Positions 45,481-56,576 of a stretch of DNA of 64,000 nucleotides are shown here, in pieces; the first letter of the stretch is position 1; every line of letters starts with the position of its first letter. The notes under the pieces were generated by a model. It saw only the letters and a list, made by a program, of their open reading frames with translations. It was not told the origin of the DNA and made no database searches. The stretch is from Cephalotus follicularis (taxonomy: Eukaryota > Streptophyta > Magnoliopsida > Oxalidales > Cephalotaceae), in assembly GCA_001972305.1 (NCBI GenBank), contig BDDD01000022.1, positions 155,590 to 219,589 of the forward strand, in the 5' to 3' direction. The position numbers and the translations under genes were made by a program.

Positions 45481-47830
45481 TGTCATGCCCCAGACTCGAG
45501 ACACGACAAACGCCTTATATCTCAAAAGTATAACCTTACAAGCATACAATATCAAACTAATCAAGATGTTATTTACAAGATTTACTTTGAGAAACTAGGT
45601 ACCTCAATAATTATGTAACTGGACTATTAAGAAGTCACAGTATTTCACCTCATAAATTAAAATAACATCCAAACTTCAAAAATTCATAATAGGTTTGAAA
45701 TCTTGTAGATTCTAGCTCTCATAGCAAGGAAAATATTATACTCATCCAAACAATCATCTCCAAAATTAATATCAGGAAAAAAAGAATAACTAAATACTAC
45801 CAAATTATAGTATGTACAAACACACTCCCAATCTCCACATAGATCATGACTCAGCATATAAAAATAAGAGGATGAGTGCGATAGTCACTAAGTAACACAA
45901 CAACCTCCTAGGTGGGTTTAAACACGCCAAAAAATGAAAATCTATAGTCACAATACGATGATGGATAAATTTTGACCTACCTAGGAATAGATATATGAAA
46001 AAGGAGGATTCACCAACGGACCTAGGAAAATCGAGAAAAAAGACCCCGAGGAAGCCAAGGAAGACTCACCAAGGGACCCCGAGAACTGAGGAAGAAACTC
46101 TGGGAGATATCGAGGAAGAAACCCTGGAGAAACCAGGAAAGACTCACCAAGGGACCTCCGGGAACCAAAGAAGAAACCTCGGGGAATAGATGAAGAAACC
46201 CTAGGGAATCGAGGAAAATCACTCGAGGAACACCAAGATAAAGGGCCAGAGGAAGATTCCAATCCGAGTACCAACATCACTAGCTGACCTGCACTAATAC
46301 TCCAAGCACACGTAGCTTTATCTTGGAGAGCAGGGAAGTAACAAACTTGAGGTGAAGTTACTATTTAGACCTCACCAACAAAACACATGGCATAAGCATC
46401 AGGGTCATTCTGACACACCATGTATTGCCTATAAATAGTTTTTGCCAATCACACTAAACAGGATCAGATTTTCTCTCTTTACACTTTGGGTCTGTTTCTC
46501 TCTTTAGAAACCTCCCTACCTTGGACTACCTCAATCCTCCTTACTTTTTTGAGTTGTACGCTCTCATGACATGCACTGACTTGACCGTCGGAGAGTAACA
46601 CCGGGATAGAACTCCGAGCCTTGTTTTCTATCTTTGATTCAGCCCGTACAGACATCCAATCAAGGAGAAGACTTACAAATTTATTATTGAGCAAGTTTCT
46701 TGTATCAACACACTACAAAGTGACTGACATCTTAAATTTATTTAACAAATACTAATTTTTATCATGTTAAAATGAGCTAAAATATTAAACATAATTGAAA
46801 AAAAGTGTTATAAATACACCTTCCTCAAAATTGAAAGGTGAAACATATATTAATTTTAAAAATAACCAGAACACCCAAAAATATCTAACAGGAATACCAT
46901 ATTTTTCAATTGAAAAGTTTATATCAAGTCCAAAAATCATTAAAAAAAATTTAAAACAAATAAATGAAAATATAAGAAATCATTTTATAAAAATATCGAT
47001 AAAAAAAATTATATTTTGTGGACTTGTAATTAGTCTGCATGCTCGCCCACTTTCCTTGGGCCCAGAGTGGACTTCACAAAAAAAAAATTGATATTCAAAA
47101 ACGAAAATTTCAATATTTTATAGTTGTGAGTAGCTTACTTTGAAAATACGAGTATCTCAGGCCAGATGTAATAAAATCACAAAATCAAGTGGGTTTTAGA
47201 GGAATCGCAACATACTACAACATAGAAAAAGAAACAGCAACAACACTCACTAAAATTCAACTTCCCGAGGTTGATAAATCATCACAGATTTAACAATGAG
47301 TTTCTAACTTCAAAACACCCTAACTTTCAAACCACTCAATGAAATTGAGCGAGGTTGGTCTCGTTAGAGTCCCTGTGAAGAAAGGATTTCAAAAAGTCCA
47401 ATCGCATCGTTGAAATCTGGTCGAATGATGAAAAGATGATAACGACAAGAATTGACATTAATATAGGTCAAAAATTATAATTCTTTATGCAATCTAACAC
47501 GAGTTTCAACAATATTTACAAAATACGTGTTGGAATTTATCTCTTGACAATTCTCTAGCTTCAATTTCACCATCTTGGTGATTTTCTCCTCACACTAGAG
47601 TTCTCCTAAAAGGGAAGAAAAGACTCATAAAGGACTATTTATATTAAGTCCTAACCCTAGAAGAGTTAATATTTATTGGAGTTGACAAGAATACAATTAT
47701 AATTAATCATAATTAATTATTAAAGTATTTCGGGTTTTTCAATAGTTGAGTGGTTAAAAATATATAGAATCGCATATTGGTTAGTTGTGAATGTGACGTT
47801 CCCTATATTAGTGTAGTTAAAAACACATAG
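45481..47830 (-). mobile_element. Degenerate minus-strand LTR (chromovirus-like), boundaries uncertain
   Basis: On the minus strand the segment ends CTCGAGTCTGGGGCATGACA, a typical Ty3/gypsy LTR end. A block at about 47330-47400 reads CAGGGACTCTAACGAGACCAACCTCGCTC, and a TATAAATAGTCC core lies near 47640, both typical of long chromovirus LTRs. The right end and the target duplication could not be fixed. A separate plus-strand LTR fragment (46420-46710) and a GA-rich degenerate repeat (46000-46250, about 78 bp between two cctcaccaaggga-like units) interrupt it. Confidence 0.45.
46420..46710 (+). mobile_element. Fragment of a Tat-type LTR (3' portion)
   Basis: A TATAAATAG core at about 46431 is followed by a leader with cggagagtaacaccgggatagaactccg and the end TTGTATCAACA at 46710. 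This order resembles the element 2 LTR (TATAAATAC, cggagagtccccgggagtg, GTATCAACA). The left end is not identifiable. Confidence 0.5.
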
Positions 47831-48369
47831 TCAACTCATCTTTCTCTTTCTCTTATCAAGCCCCTTCAAAACTCTTCTCAACTACGATGTCGCGCGTGTC
47901 TACTAGTGTTACACACAAGAGTCACACTTGTGCGCTGCTATATAGGTCCCAAATTTGGATAGCTTTTTGTTCTTTTTGTCAGTAGTTTGTGTAGTGCTCT
48001 TTAGAGATGATGTTGGGCTATGTTAGAGACAAACTTAGCCTACCAGTTGTCTAGCGATCTCCCAAATTAGATATGAGCTTCAAAGACTTATCCACCTGTC
48101 TAACATTCCTTTTCAGTGTAATTTATGTGATTCAACATGGTCAAATGGAATGACGGAGCTATGGACAACGGTATTTCCAGGCAATATTGTTTCTCGTACA
48201 AACTCATCAACAATTTCTATTGTAATATTTTTTGCGATTGTTTTCCAATTTTTTCTTATTATGGTTGTAGTTTCATATGTTTTGCATATTTAAATTGTCT
48301 TCTCGACCGTTATGGTGTTGGTCATTATTGTCGTGTACTGTCTAGTCCAATTCTTTAATGAAAATTTGA

Positions 48370-48405
<36 letters not shown>

Positions 48406-48491
48406 TCCATATGAACAAGGTATGAACTCCTACAAATAATTTTGACATTTGTGAAGAGGGTAAAATTATCAATCCAATAGAAAGACGACAT
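47831..48491. other. Intergenic DNA with a TA/GA microsatellite
   Basis: No gene is supported. An (AT)n(GA)n microsatellite lies at 48372-48404. The bases gtaac at 48492-48496 are the left target duplication of element 3. Confidence 0.5.
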
Positions 48492-48496
48492 GTAAC

Positions 48497-49626
48497 TGTT
48501 TATCCCTAAAATTAACATCACTGACCGATTTGTTTAGAAGGGTGATCGACCGATTGAATCACAACCGATTGAAGTCGTGAAGGGTGTTCGATCGATAAGT
48601 CGGTCGGAACAATAACGTGCAACGAGATTTTCTTCTAATTTTCAGCGGTGAATGCAGAAAATGGTTTATAGAGAAAGTTCTAATGTACACTGGAGCATTT
48701 CAAGGAAATGGCGAGCACTAAGTGGAGAGTGGTCTGCATGGCGACGAAAATGGATCCAACTATCCTAGCATGATTTAGCAACTGCCGAAGATTTTTCCTT
48801 ATAAATGAAGATCTTGTACTTCAGGGAGAGGGTCCTACACCTCAACAGTCAAAGCTACAATAGCCACTCATTATTATTTTAACTTGTTCGGTCCTGTATC
48901 AATTGATCAAACATTTAGCAATTTCCTTTTATAATCCGCACTTGTCATTTCTTTTGATGAGCAACTTAATTCTAGTTGGTTAAGTTCTAGTTTTCTATTT
49001 CAGTAGCCGAATCCAACATTTAGGTTGTATTGCATGTTAATTAGAATGTCTTTCAATTCAGCTTACTGTTAGCTATTTAATTTCATGATATTTACTTCTA
49101 CTTCTGCATTTGTTCAATGGTTTACATTTTTGCTAATCTCAATTTCGCAATTACATCTTTGTCATTGGTTCAATTAAGTTTAATTTAAGTTTTTTTAATT
49201 CACAAGGCAGCCATAAGGAACTTTAAGGAAACTACCCCAGTACTTTTACACAATCGTTTGTTACTTTACATTTTTGTTAATCTCAATTTCGCAATTACAT
49301 CTCTGGCATTGGTTCAATTAAGCTTAATTTAAGTTTTTTTTTTAATTCATAAGGCAGTCATGAAGAACTTTAAGGAAACTACCCCATTACTTTTACAAAA
49401 TCGTTTGTTACTTTTCTGTTATTTCAATTTAAGGGGTTCAAATTACACGACCGATTTTGGATCAGACAGCTTATTGCAGCCGACCTATAGGATCAGGCTA
49501 CAAGCTGTAGGAATTGAAGCTGGGGTCACAGTGTACCCCTAATTCACTTTGAGACAAGTATAAGTATCTAGCACACATCCAACAGATTCACGGTCTAGAT
49601 TGTGTTAGTGTTTGCAAGGGACAACA
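48497..49626 (+). repeat. 5' LTR of element 3, carrying a 144-bp tandem duplication
   Basis: It starts TGTTTATCCC and ends GGGACAACA. It is 147 bp longer than the 3' LTR, nearly all from a duplication: tctcaatttcgcaattac begins at 49137 and again at 49281. The two copies differ at several positions. Confidence 0.88.
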
Positions 49627-49632
49627 TAATTT

Positions 49633-49650
49633 TGGCACGCCCGGTGGGAC
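49633..49650 (+). other. Primer-binding site of element 3
   Basis: TGGCACGCCCGGTGGGAC lies six bases after the 5' LTR. It differs from the TTGGCGCCGTCTGTGGG of elements 1 and 2. The tRNA was not identified. Confidence 0.7.
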
Positions 49651-49664
49651 CCCTGTTGTTCCAA

Positions 49665-52120
49665 TGCTGCCAAAAAACAGACACCTAACGGGCCATGTAG
49701 TTGAGGCCGTCCACGAAGAGGGAGACTCTAGTTTCCCTTAGCTTGTATTACCAGAAAATAATGACGTTCAGGTGGAATCATAGCTTGCTTTTGAAGTTAG
49801 AATACAGAAGTTTATAGAGTCAGTGTCTACCAACCCCATAAGTAGCCTGAAAGTCATGCTAGACGATAATAGGAGGCAGACGATTGAGGAAACAAAATCT
49901 CATGTTTATGAGGCTGTAGATAGGCTTTCTAGAAATTAGAGGGCTCTTGGGGGGCAAGTTGTTGTCCCCAATGTGCAGCCTTGAGCCTCTCAAACAGCCA
50001 ATACCCAACATGCTCCCCGACTGAATCAACTACAGGTCAATGGCCAAGGGCATGCGGGCGGGGTGAAGGAAGGCTAGATTACCCAAAATAATTCCCCGTG
50101 TGGACCGAAATTAGATTATGGAGTTCATCCAAAAATGTTACGGTCTTGGCTTGAGGAGGGTTGGTCACCCAATTTATCAAAATCCTTATATGGATTGGAT
50201 CGAATGAAACTATGAGTTTCCCCATGGGTATAAAGTCCCAAAGTATTCTCTCTTTTCAGGGGATTACTGCTAATCTGTGATTTAGCATGTAGTGAGGTTT
50301 ATCGTTCAATGTGGGGAGGCGTCTACAAATGATTTTCTGAAATTAAGATTGTTTGCAAACTCACTGATAGCCATTGCTTCACATGGTTTATTAATGTACC
50401 TCCAAACTCTGTCCATTCGTGGCAAGAAATGGAATTGCAATTCAATACCCAGTTCTACTGGAGTGAGTCAGAGGTGTCCATGGCCGATCTTTCTTGATTA
50501 GCCCAGGTTGCTGGTGAATCGGCCGAAGCCTATATAGCTAGGTTCAAAAAGGCTAGGAATAAGTGCCATGTTGTACTGCCTGAATAAGAGTTTGTGAGGC
50601 TGACTCAAAATGGCATCGACATTGAACTTAGGAAGAAATTTGAAGGAATGGAGTTTAGGATTTCTTTGAATTATCAACAAAAGTAGTTAGGTATGAAAAC
50701 TTGCCTAAAGAGGCGGCACATAGATGAAATTCGTCTCATGGAACTTATTACCAATATCCAAACTTTGAGTTGGCAATAGCAGAAATTATAGAAGATAAGC
50801 CATTCGTTTGCCCACTGTTAGTTAGGAATGATAAATGACTAGAGTCCTTTATGGCCAAAAAGAGTTCCTACAAAGCTGGGAAGCAGTATTCATTTGATAT
50901 CTCTAGAGCTAGTGAGATTTTTGACTTTTTGATGTCTAATGGGTATATTTCTCTACCAATCGGCCATAAATTACCTAAGGCCGATGAAATTAAAAATAAA
51001 GACTATTGCAAATATCATGATTCTTAGAAGCATTCAACTGCTAATTGCCTTATGTTTCGTAATGTGATTCAGGAGAAGATAGACAAGGGAATAATGAAAA
51101 TTTCATAAAGTGGTATAGAATCGGCTGGAGTTGACATCAATCCTCTCCAGGCCACAGGCATTAATGTGGGTAATGTAGACCTAAGTTATTTATCAAAACG
51201 GAGTGATGTTTCCAGTTTCAGAACACAAGTTGGATGTTATAAGAAGAATGAACATGAGAGAGATCTGAGGGAATTCATCAACAACAAACGAAGAATGGAG
51301 GACTGTTGCATCCACTGCCTTGGCAATCCATCAATGCAACATCGGCAGCTACAGCAAAGGCTACAACAAAGGCTGATGGTGCAGAGTCGGCCGACATCGC
51401 AAGGGATGATGTCCTCACGACCAAGGACGGATCCATCCATAGAAGTTTGGAGGGGCCAAAGTAAAATTTAAATTTTTTGGAGGGGCCAAAGAGGGCAAAC
51501 AAAAAAAGTTCTGATTTTTTATAGGTAATATTTAAATTTTTTTTTATAAATAAATTTTGAAAAAAAAAATTATTTGGAGGGAGGGGGGGTGGGCCCCTAT
51601 GGGCCTCCCCCTAGATCCGTCAGTGCTCACAACCACTCATCGACTGACCAATTCGCAATTAGCCGTTGCAACCAAACCCTTCAAGTAACTTCCCTGTTAA
51701 ACAATGGAGCCTTTATGAAGATAGGGTGGGCTAGAATTTCAAGGACGCAAGATAGTCCCAGAATATAAACATATGCATGGATTGGTTAAAGGTTGTTATA
51801 CGACCAAGAATGGTCACCCCTCCCAATTTGCATCCAAGTCAGAATTGGAAGAAGTTGGAACATAGAAAGTTTCCAACACCCATGACAGAAACTCAAAGAG
51901 AAGATTCCAGAGGAACATGAGAATGCAAATTACTAAGAATTAGCCAAAAAGCATCTTTAGTAGTGTTGTTAATCCAAAGGTTGTGGTGCTGGCCGACGAC
52001 CAAGAGGTGAATCCCAACAAAATAGAAAAGCCTTAGGAGCCCAAAGGGCCATTGGACTGTGGAAATGCAAGCAATTATTTACCGGTGCTTACAGAAAGTC
52101 AAATAGAAGGGATGATCCAA
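49665..52120 (+). pseudogene. Tat gag of element 3, heavily decayed
   Basis: Gag-core motifs appear across frames at 50290-50760: WQEMELQFNTQFYWSE..VSMADL, then AYIARFKKARNKC and IELRKKFEGMEFRISL. These match Ogre-like Tat gag. A zinc-finger-like CKYHD...HSTANCLMFRNVIQ lies at about 51006-51075. Stops occur every few dozen codons. A 196-bp element (51426-51621) interrupts the C-terminal part. The region after it has no recognisable domain. Confidence 0.75.
51426..51621. mobile_element. Small inverted-repeat element inside element 3
   Basis: It begins GACGGATCCATCC and its other end reads GACGGATCTAGGGGG on the minus strand, so the first nine or ten bases form an inverted repeat. The body has gaggggccaaag and tgggcccctatgggcctccccc motifs often seen in dispersed plant repeats. 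The gag-like reading resumes on either side. Only a possible 2-bp duplication (ag) was seen. Confidence 0.55.
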
Positions 52121-52514
52121 GAGTTGTATGGTGAAGAGAAAGACCGAGAATGTGAACACAAACGAAAGATCCAAAATGAAAAGGCCAGCGATGAGTAAAT
52201 CGCCGCAGCAGATGACGTTTATGCCTTTGATGACAACTTGAATGACAATTGGACTTGGATAGGTATGTATCCTATCAATCTTGATTGTTATACTTTAACT
52301 TTACCTTGGTGTTCCAGGAAAAATTTGACCAGCAAGCAGTTATGGAAGGGGATGTGCATGAGCGACAACAATCTACTCCAATCCGTGTGATCAATAACAA
52401 AAATATACCAAAACAAATGACTAAGTCGGTCAAGATCACCAAGCATGACACAAAAGTTGACAAGGTTGTCCTTAACAAACTCGAAGAAATCATGACGATC
52501 CATATCGGTTGCTG

Positions 52515-52870
52515 TACGTCTAGGCATTCATAGACGGAAAATCGATCTATAGGGTTCTAATAGATAATGGTGTAACCATAAATATCTTGCCTTATTCGAT
52601 GATGGGGTCATTGCGAAAATCAACCGATGACCTAATTCTAACTGAGGTGACAACTAGAAATTTTTCCAGGGCCATTACTCAAGCAAGAGAGGTGTTGGCC
52701 GCGAAACTGATTATCGGAGAGAAGACTTTAATGACACCCTTCTTTGTGGTAGACTCTTCTTAAGTTTACAATGCACAGCTAGGTAGGGATTGGATACACA
52801 TAAACTGGTGTATCCCTTCATCAGTGTGTGATCTTATGGAATACTAGGAATGTTGAGGTTGTCAAAGTAG
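52515..52870 (+). pseudogene. Retrotransposon aspartic protease of element 3
   Basis: VLIDNGVTINILPYS at 52555-52599 corresponds to the aspartyl active site, and LGRDWI near 52782 to the C-terminal loop. A stop (taa at 52762-52764) and other changes break it. Confidence 0.75.
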
Positions 52871-53402
52871 ATGGATGACCATTCATGGCAAGCTCAAATC
52901 TTGTGGATTCTAGGCATTATGATAATGACATTGGACCGATTAAACTGATTGGCATGGACAGGAATGACCGATTCAAGGGAATATCGACCGACCTAGAAAC
53001 CTTGCCTCGTAATAGTGTGCTCGAGAAGCTTGTGAGGAGATCCTTTGGCCAATTATGATTATACTGTATCGGTTGAATAGGAATGTCCCTCAGATCGAAG
53101 AAATCAATGACTGAGTCACAAATTGAGAAGGCTAAGGCAGAAGCCGTAGCATGTACCATGAAAAGGCTGCAGGCTTACGTTATAGAAAAAAGGAGTTTGA
53201 GCAGAGATTCGGTCAGTGTGGCCAAGTTGATTTTTGATGAAGAATCTGATGAAGATGATCGAATTGCCCTCACAGATCTGGAACGTACCCCTGACAAACT
53301 GGAGGATCTAAAAGCTAATGTTCATGATCCCTTGTATGAGATTAATTTAGGGACTGAGACCAACCCGAAGCCAACTTATATCAGTATCTTATTGCAACCT
53401 TA

Positions 53403-54370
53403 GGAGAAGCAAGAATTGCGTGAGCTCTTGGAAAAGTTTAAATATTGCTTCGCCTGGAGTTACGATGAAATGCCAGGCTTGAATAGGTGGCTGGTTGAAC
53501 ATCGGTTGCCAATTAAGGAAGGGTTCTGACTGTATAAGCAACCGTCAAGATGAATGACCAATGAGGTCACTTTAAAGGTAAAGGAAGAGATTGAACAAAT
53601 TTTGTTAGCCGAGATTATATGAATGGTCAAGTATGTGCAGTGGATTTTTAACATTGTTCCGGTTGTTAAGAAAAATGATAAATTGCTTGTTTCTGTGGAT
53701 TTCAAAAATTTGAACTTGGCTACACCAAATGATGAATACCTAATGCCTATGGCTGAATTATTGATTGATCAAGTTGCAGGAAATGAGATGTTGTCTTTCA
53801 TTGATGGCCATTTCGATTACAATCAGATCTTTATTGCAGAGGAGAATGTACCAAAGATGGCATTCAGGTGTCCTAGATCGTTGGGCACTTATGAATGGGT
53901 ATTGATCCTGTTTGGTTTGAAGAATGCTGGTGCTACCGACCAGAGGGTGATGAATGCCATTTTCTGTGATATGATCGATCGTTTCTTGGAAGTTTATATA
54001 GATGATGTGGTGATAAAGTCAAAGGGCAGGGATGATCACATTCTCAGCCTACAGAAGGTGTTTGAGAGAATGCAAACCCACGATCTTAAGATGAATCCAA
54101 GCAAGTGTGCCTTTGGAGTGTCAACCAAAAATTTCTTGGGTTTCTTGGTCCACAACAGGGGGATCGATGTAGATAAGAGCAATCCAGGGCCATCATCGAT
54201 GCAAAGCCTCCCACATCGAAGAAAAAATTGCAACGGTTTATTGGCCAGGTCAATTTCCTTCGGCGTTTCATATCCAATTATGTCGAGAAGATTCAGGCTT
54301 TTTCACCATTATTGAAGCTCAGAGATGCACAGGAGTTTCGATGGGAGCATTCAAACCAGCATGCATTTGA
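53403..54370 (+). pseudogene. Reverse transcriptase of element 3
   Basis: Domain motifs in order: NIVPVVKKN, VDFKNLNLATPNDEY, GHFDYNQIFIAEE, LFGLKNAGAT and the catalytic YIDDVVIKS (about 53994-54020), followed by LKMNPSKCAFGV. One frame is open from 53623 to 54315. Upstream, stops at 53401 and 53527 and a loss of frame break it. The conserved first Gly of DGHAGYNQ has become DGHFDYNQ. It ends at FSPLLKLRDAQEFRWE, where RNase H would normally follow. Confidence 0.88.
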
Positions 54371-54404
54371 TAAGTTAATTTAGGAATATAAATGCACAAA
54401 TTAG

Positions 54405-54660
54405 TCTCTTATGGCATATTTCGCTATAGCTATCCAACTCTTGGACAAATTTGATGAGGTTATGTTTAAACATGTACCTTGAGCCTTCAACTTTGAGGCA
54501 AATGAGTTGGCCCAGCTAGCGTTAGGATTGATGATGCCTGAGGGGATCACGAAGAAGATGGTAAAAATCAATAAACAAATATTGCCATCTATCAAGGAGA
54601 GAAAAAATAATCAAGAGTGTGTTCTATGTGAATATAACTCTGACCGATTAGAGGTTTAAC
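54405..54660 (+). pseudogene. C-terminal remnant of the second RNase H of element 3
   Basis: The reading FDEVMFKHVP, then FEANELAQLALG matches the end of the archaeal-like RNase H of Tat elements (HVPREEN..ADELAQLA). It sits about 40 bp after the reverse transcriptase connection, so the gypsy RNase H and most of the second RNase H are deleted. Confidence 0.7.
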
Positions 54661-54689
54661 ATAATTGAATACCTAAAAAATCCAAGCCG

Positions 54690-55912
54690 AAGGGTCGAAA
54701 GAAGGCTGAAATCTTAGCACTAAATTACTGTTTGTATGATGGTGAGATGTATAGGAAAGGATATGATGGGTTGCTTTTAAGGTGCTTGGGGTTTGAAGAA
54801 TCTATACATGTCACGATGGAAATGCACGAAGGGACCTGTGGAGCCCATCAGTTTGGCCTTAAGATGCGTTGGCTGATTAGGAGACATGGATGTTTTTGGC
54901 CAACCATCACAACCGATTGTATTAAATATGCAAAAGGTCGTCGGGCATGTCAAAGGCACGATGATGTTCAGAATGTCCCTGCAGCCAAGCTTCATCTATC
55001 GTGAAGCCATGGCTGTTTAGGGAATGGTTAATCGATTTAATTGGGAAAATATATCCAGCATCCTCCAAGCAGCACACATTCATTATTATGGCGACCGACT
55101 ACTTCACTAAATGGGTGGAAGCTAAACCCATGAGGAAGGTGGAACAGTTGGACGTTATCGATTTTATTAAAGAGAACATCATTCATTGGTATGATTTGCC
55201 AGAAACCATCACGACCGATCAAGGTACTGCATTTGCTGGAAGCCAAGTGCGTGAATTTACTGAGAGTTATGACTTCAAAATTGTTCATTCAACTCCCCAT
55301 TATGCCCAAACTAATGGTCAAGCTGAGGCTTCAAACAATATAATCATAAATATCTTGAAAAAAATGATAGAGGATAAACCCAGGGATTGACATAGGCTAC
55401 TTTCCAAGGTTTTATGGGCCATAGAACTTCAAAATGGTCTAGAACTAGAGTTAGTCCATTCTCTTTGACATATGGCCATAATGCAATCATCCATATGGAA
55501 ACGGCCGTAAGATCAACTCGAATAGCAATGCAACATGAAATGACTCTGACTGAATATACAGAAGCCATGATTATGGAATTGGAAGGGTTGGATAAAGAGA
55601 GGTCAAGGGAATTAGACCATATTAAAAGTACAGAAAACAAAAGTAGCCAGGGCGTATAATAAGCTCTTAAGGGTTAAATGTTTTACTGAGGAAGATCTGG
55701 TGTGAAAAATGATCTTACCTTTAGGAATGAAAGATTCCAAATATGGTAAATGGTCCCCAAAATGGGAAGTACCATTTAAAATCCACAAATTTTTAAAAGG
55801 GGGTCCCTATCGTCTAGCCAGTTTAGAGGGCCAACCTCATGTGAGATATATCAACGGTCGATACTTGAAGAAGTACTGCCCAACGATGTGGGATATAAGA
55901 CGAGATCAGTAG
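54690..55912 (+). pseudogene. Integrase of element 3
   Basis: The zinc region is HEGTCGAHQFG ... GRRACQRH, where the first Cys of the usual C..C pair has become Arg. The catalytic D-D-E residues lie in LIDLIGK, TDQGTAF and NGQAEASN (55001-55340). The C-terminus has LTYGHNA and GKWSPKWEVPFKI..FLKGG.Y, ending RYINGRYLKKYCP near 55890. Stops and frame changes occur at 55004, 55390 and 55660. Confidence 0.87.
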
Positions 55913-56576
55913 TATAAAAATCCCCAACCAATCGGCCGAGGAGTCGTAATTACTTAGCTATTTATTAAAATCCCACCAGGGATAACCGTATATCCCAAAA
56001 GTTGTTCAAAACCAACATGTCACCCTTGCGACCGCAAAATATTCACAAATCGTTTTAAAACTACGATCGAACACGGTTGAAATAACCACAAAGGTCTTTC
56101 GGCCTAAATTGTTTCTCAAAAATCAACAAACATCTGTTTCAAAAAAGAATATTGCAGCATGCGTTCCACTCCTCCTTTAGATCCTTCATCTTTGCCTCCA
56201 CTGTATCGCGATCATGTACTCAGGCTAGGTAATTGGAATTGAATTCCTTTAGTGAAGCCATATTGGTGTCTATCTCAACCTTCTCTGCCTTGATCTACTT
56301 TCGGTTATCATCAATGGTATAGAGTCGGGCACTGACCGCATTTTTTAGGTTGACAATCCTGGATTGAAGTGTTAGGATTTTCTTGTTGTTGGTCGTGTTC
56401 AGTACTTTAAGCTCCGCATTATTTTCTTTAAGACTGTTGTGCAGATTACATTTTTCTACTAGGAATTTCACTAAGTATTCTCGGTCCTTCAGTTTTTGGT
56501 TGGCCGAAGATTTGTCATAAGTGGCTGAGGGATAGCATTTGCTCAGTCTTTGGACGGTCGCAGAAGTTTTATTCAG

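Noticed and set aside
45981-46280. Minus-strand open frame rich in Ser, Phe, Gly and Pro
   Set aside because: It is produced by a GA-rich degenerate repeat and lacks motifs or a plausible gene context.
46285-46710. Complete solo LTR with target duplication cacta
   Set aside because: The left cacta (46278-46282) does not directly abut a TG start; two extra bases intervene. Only the 3' portion is called.
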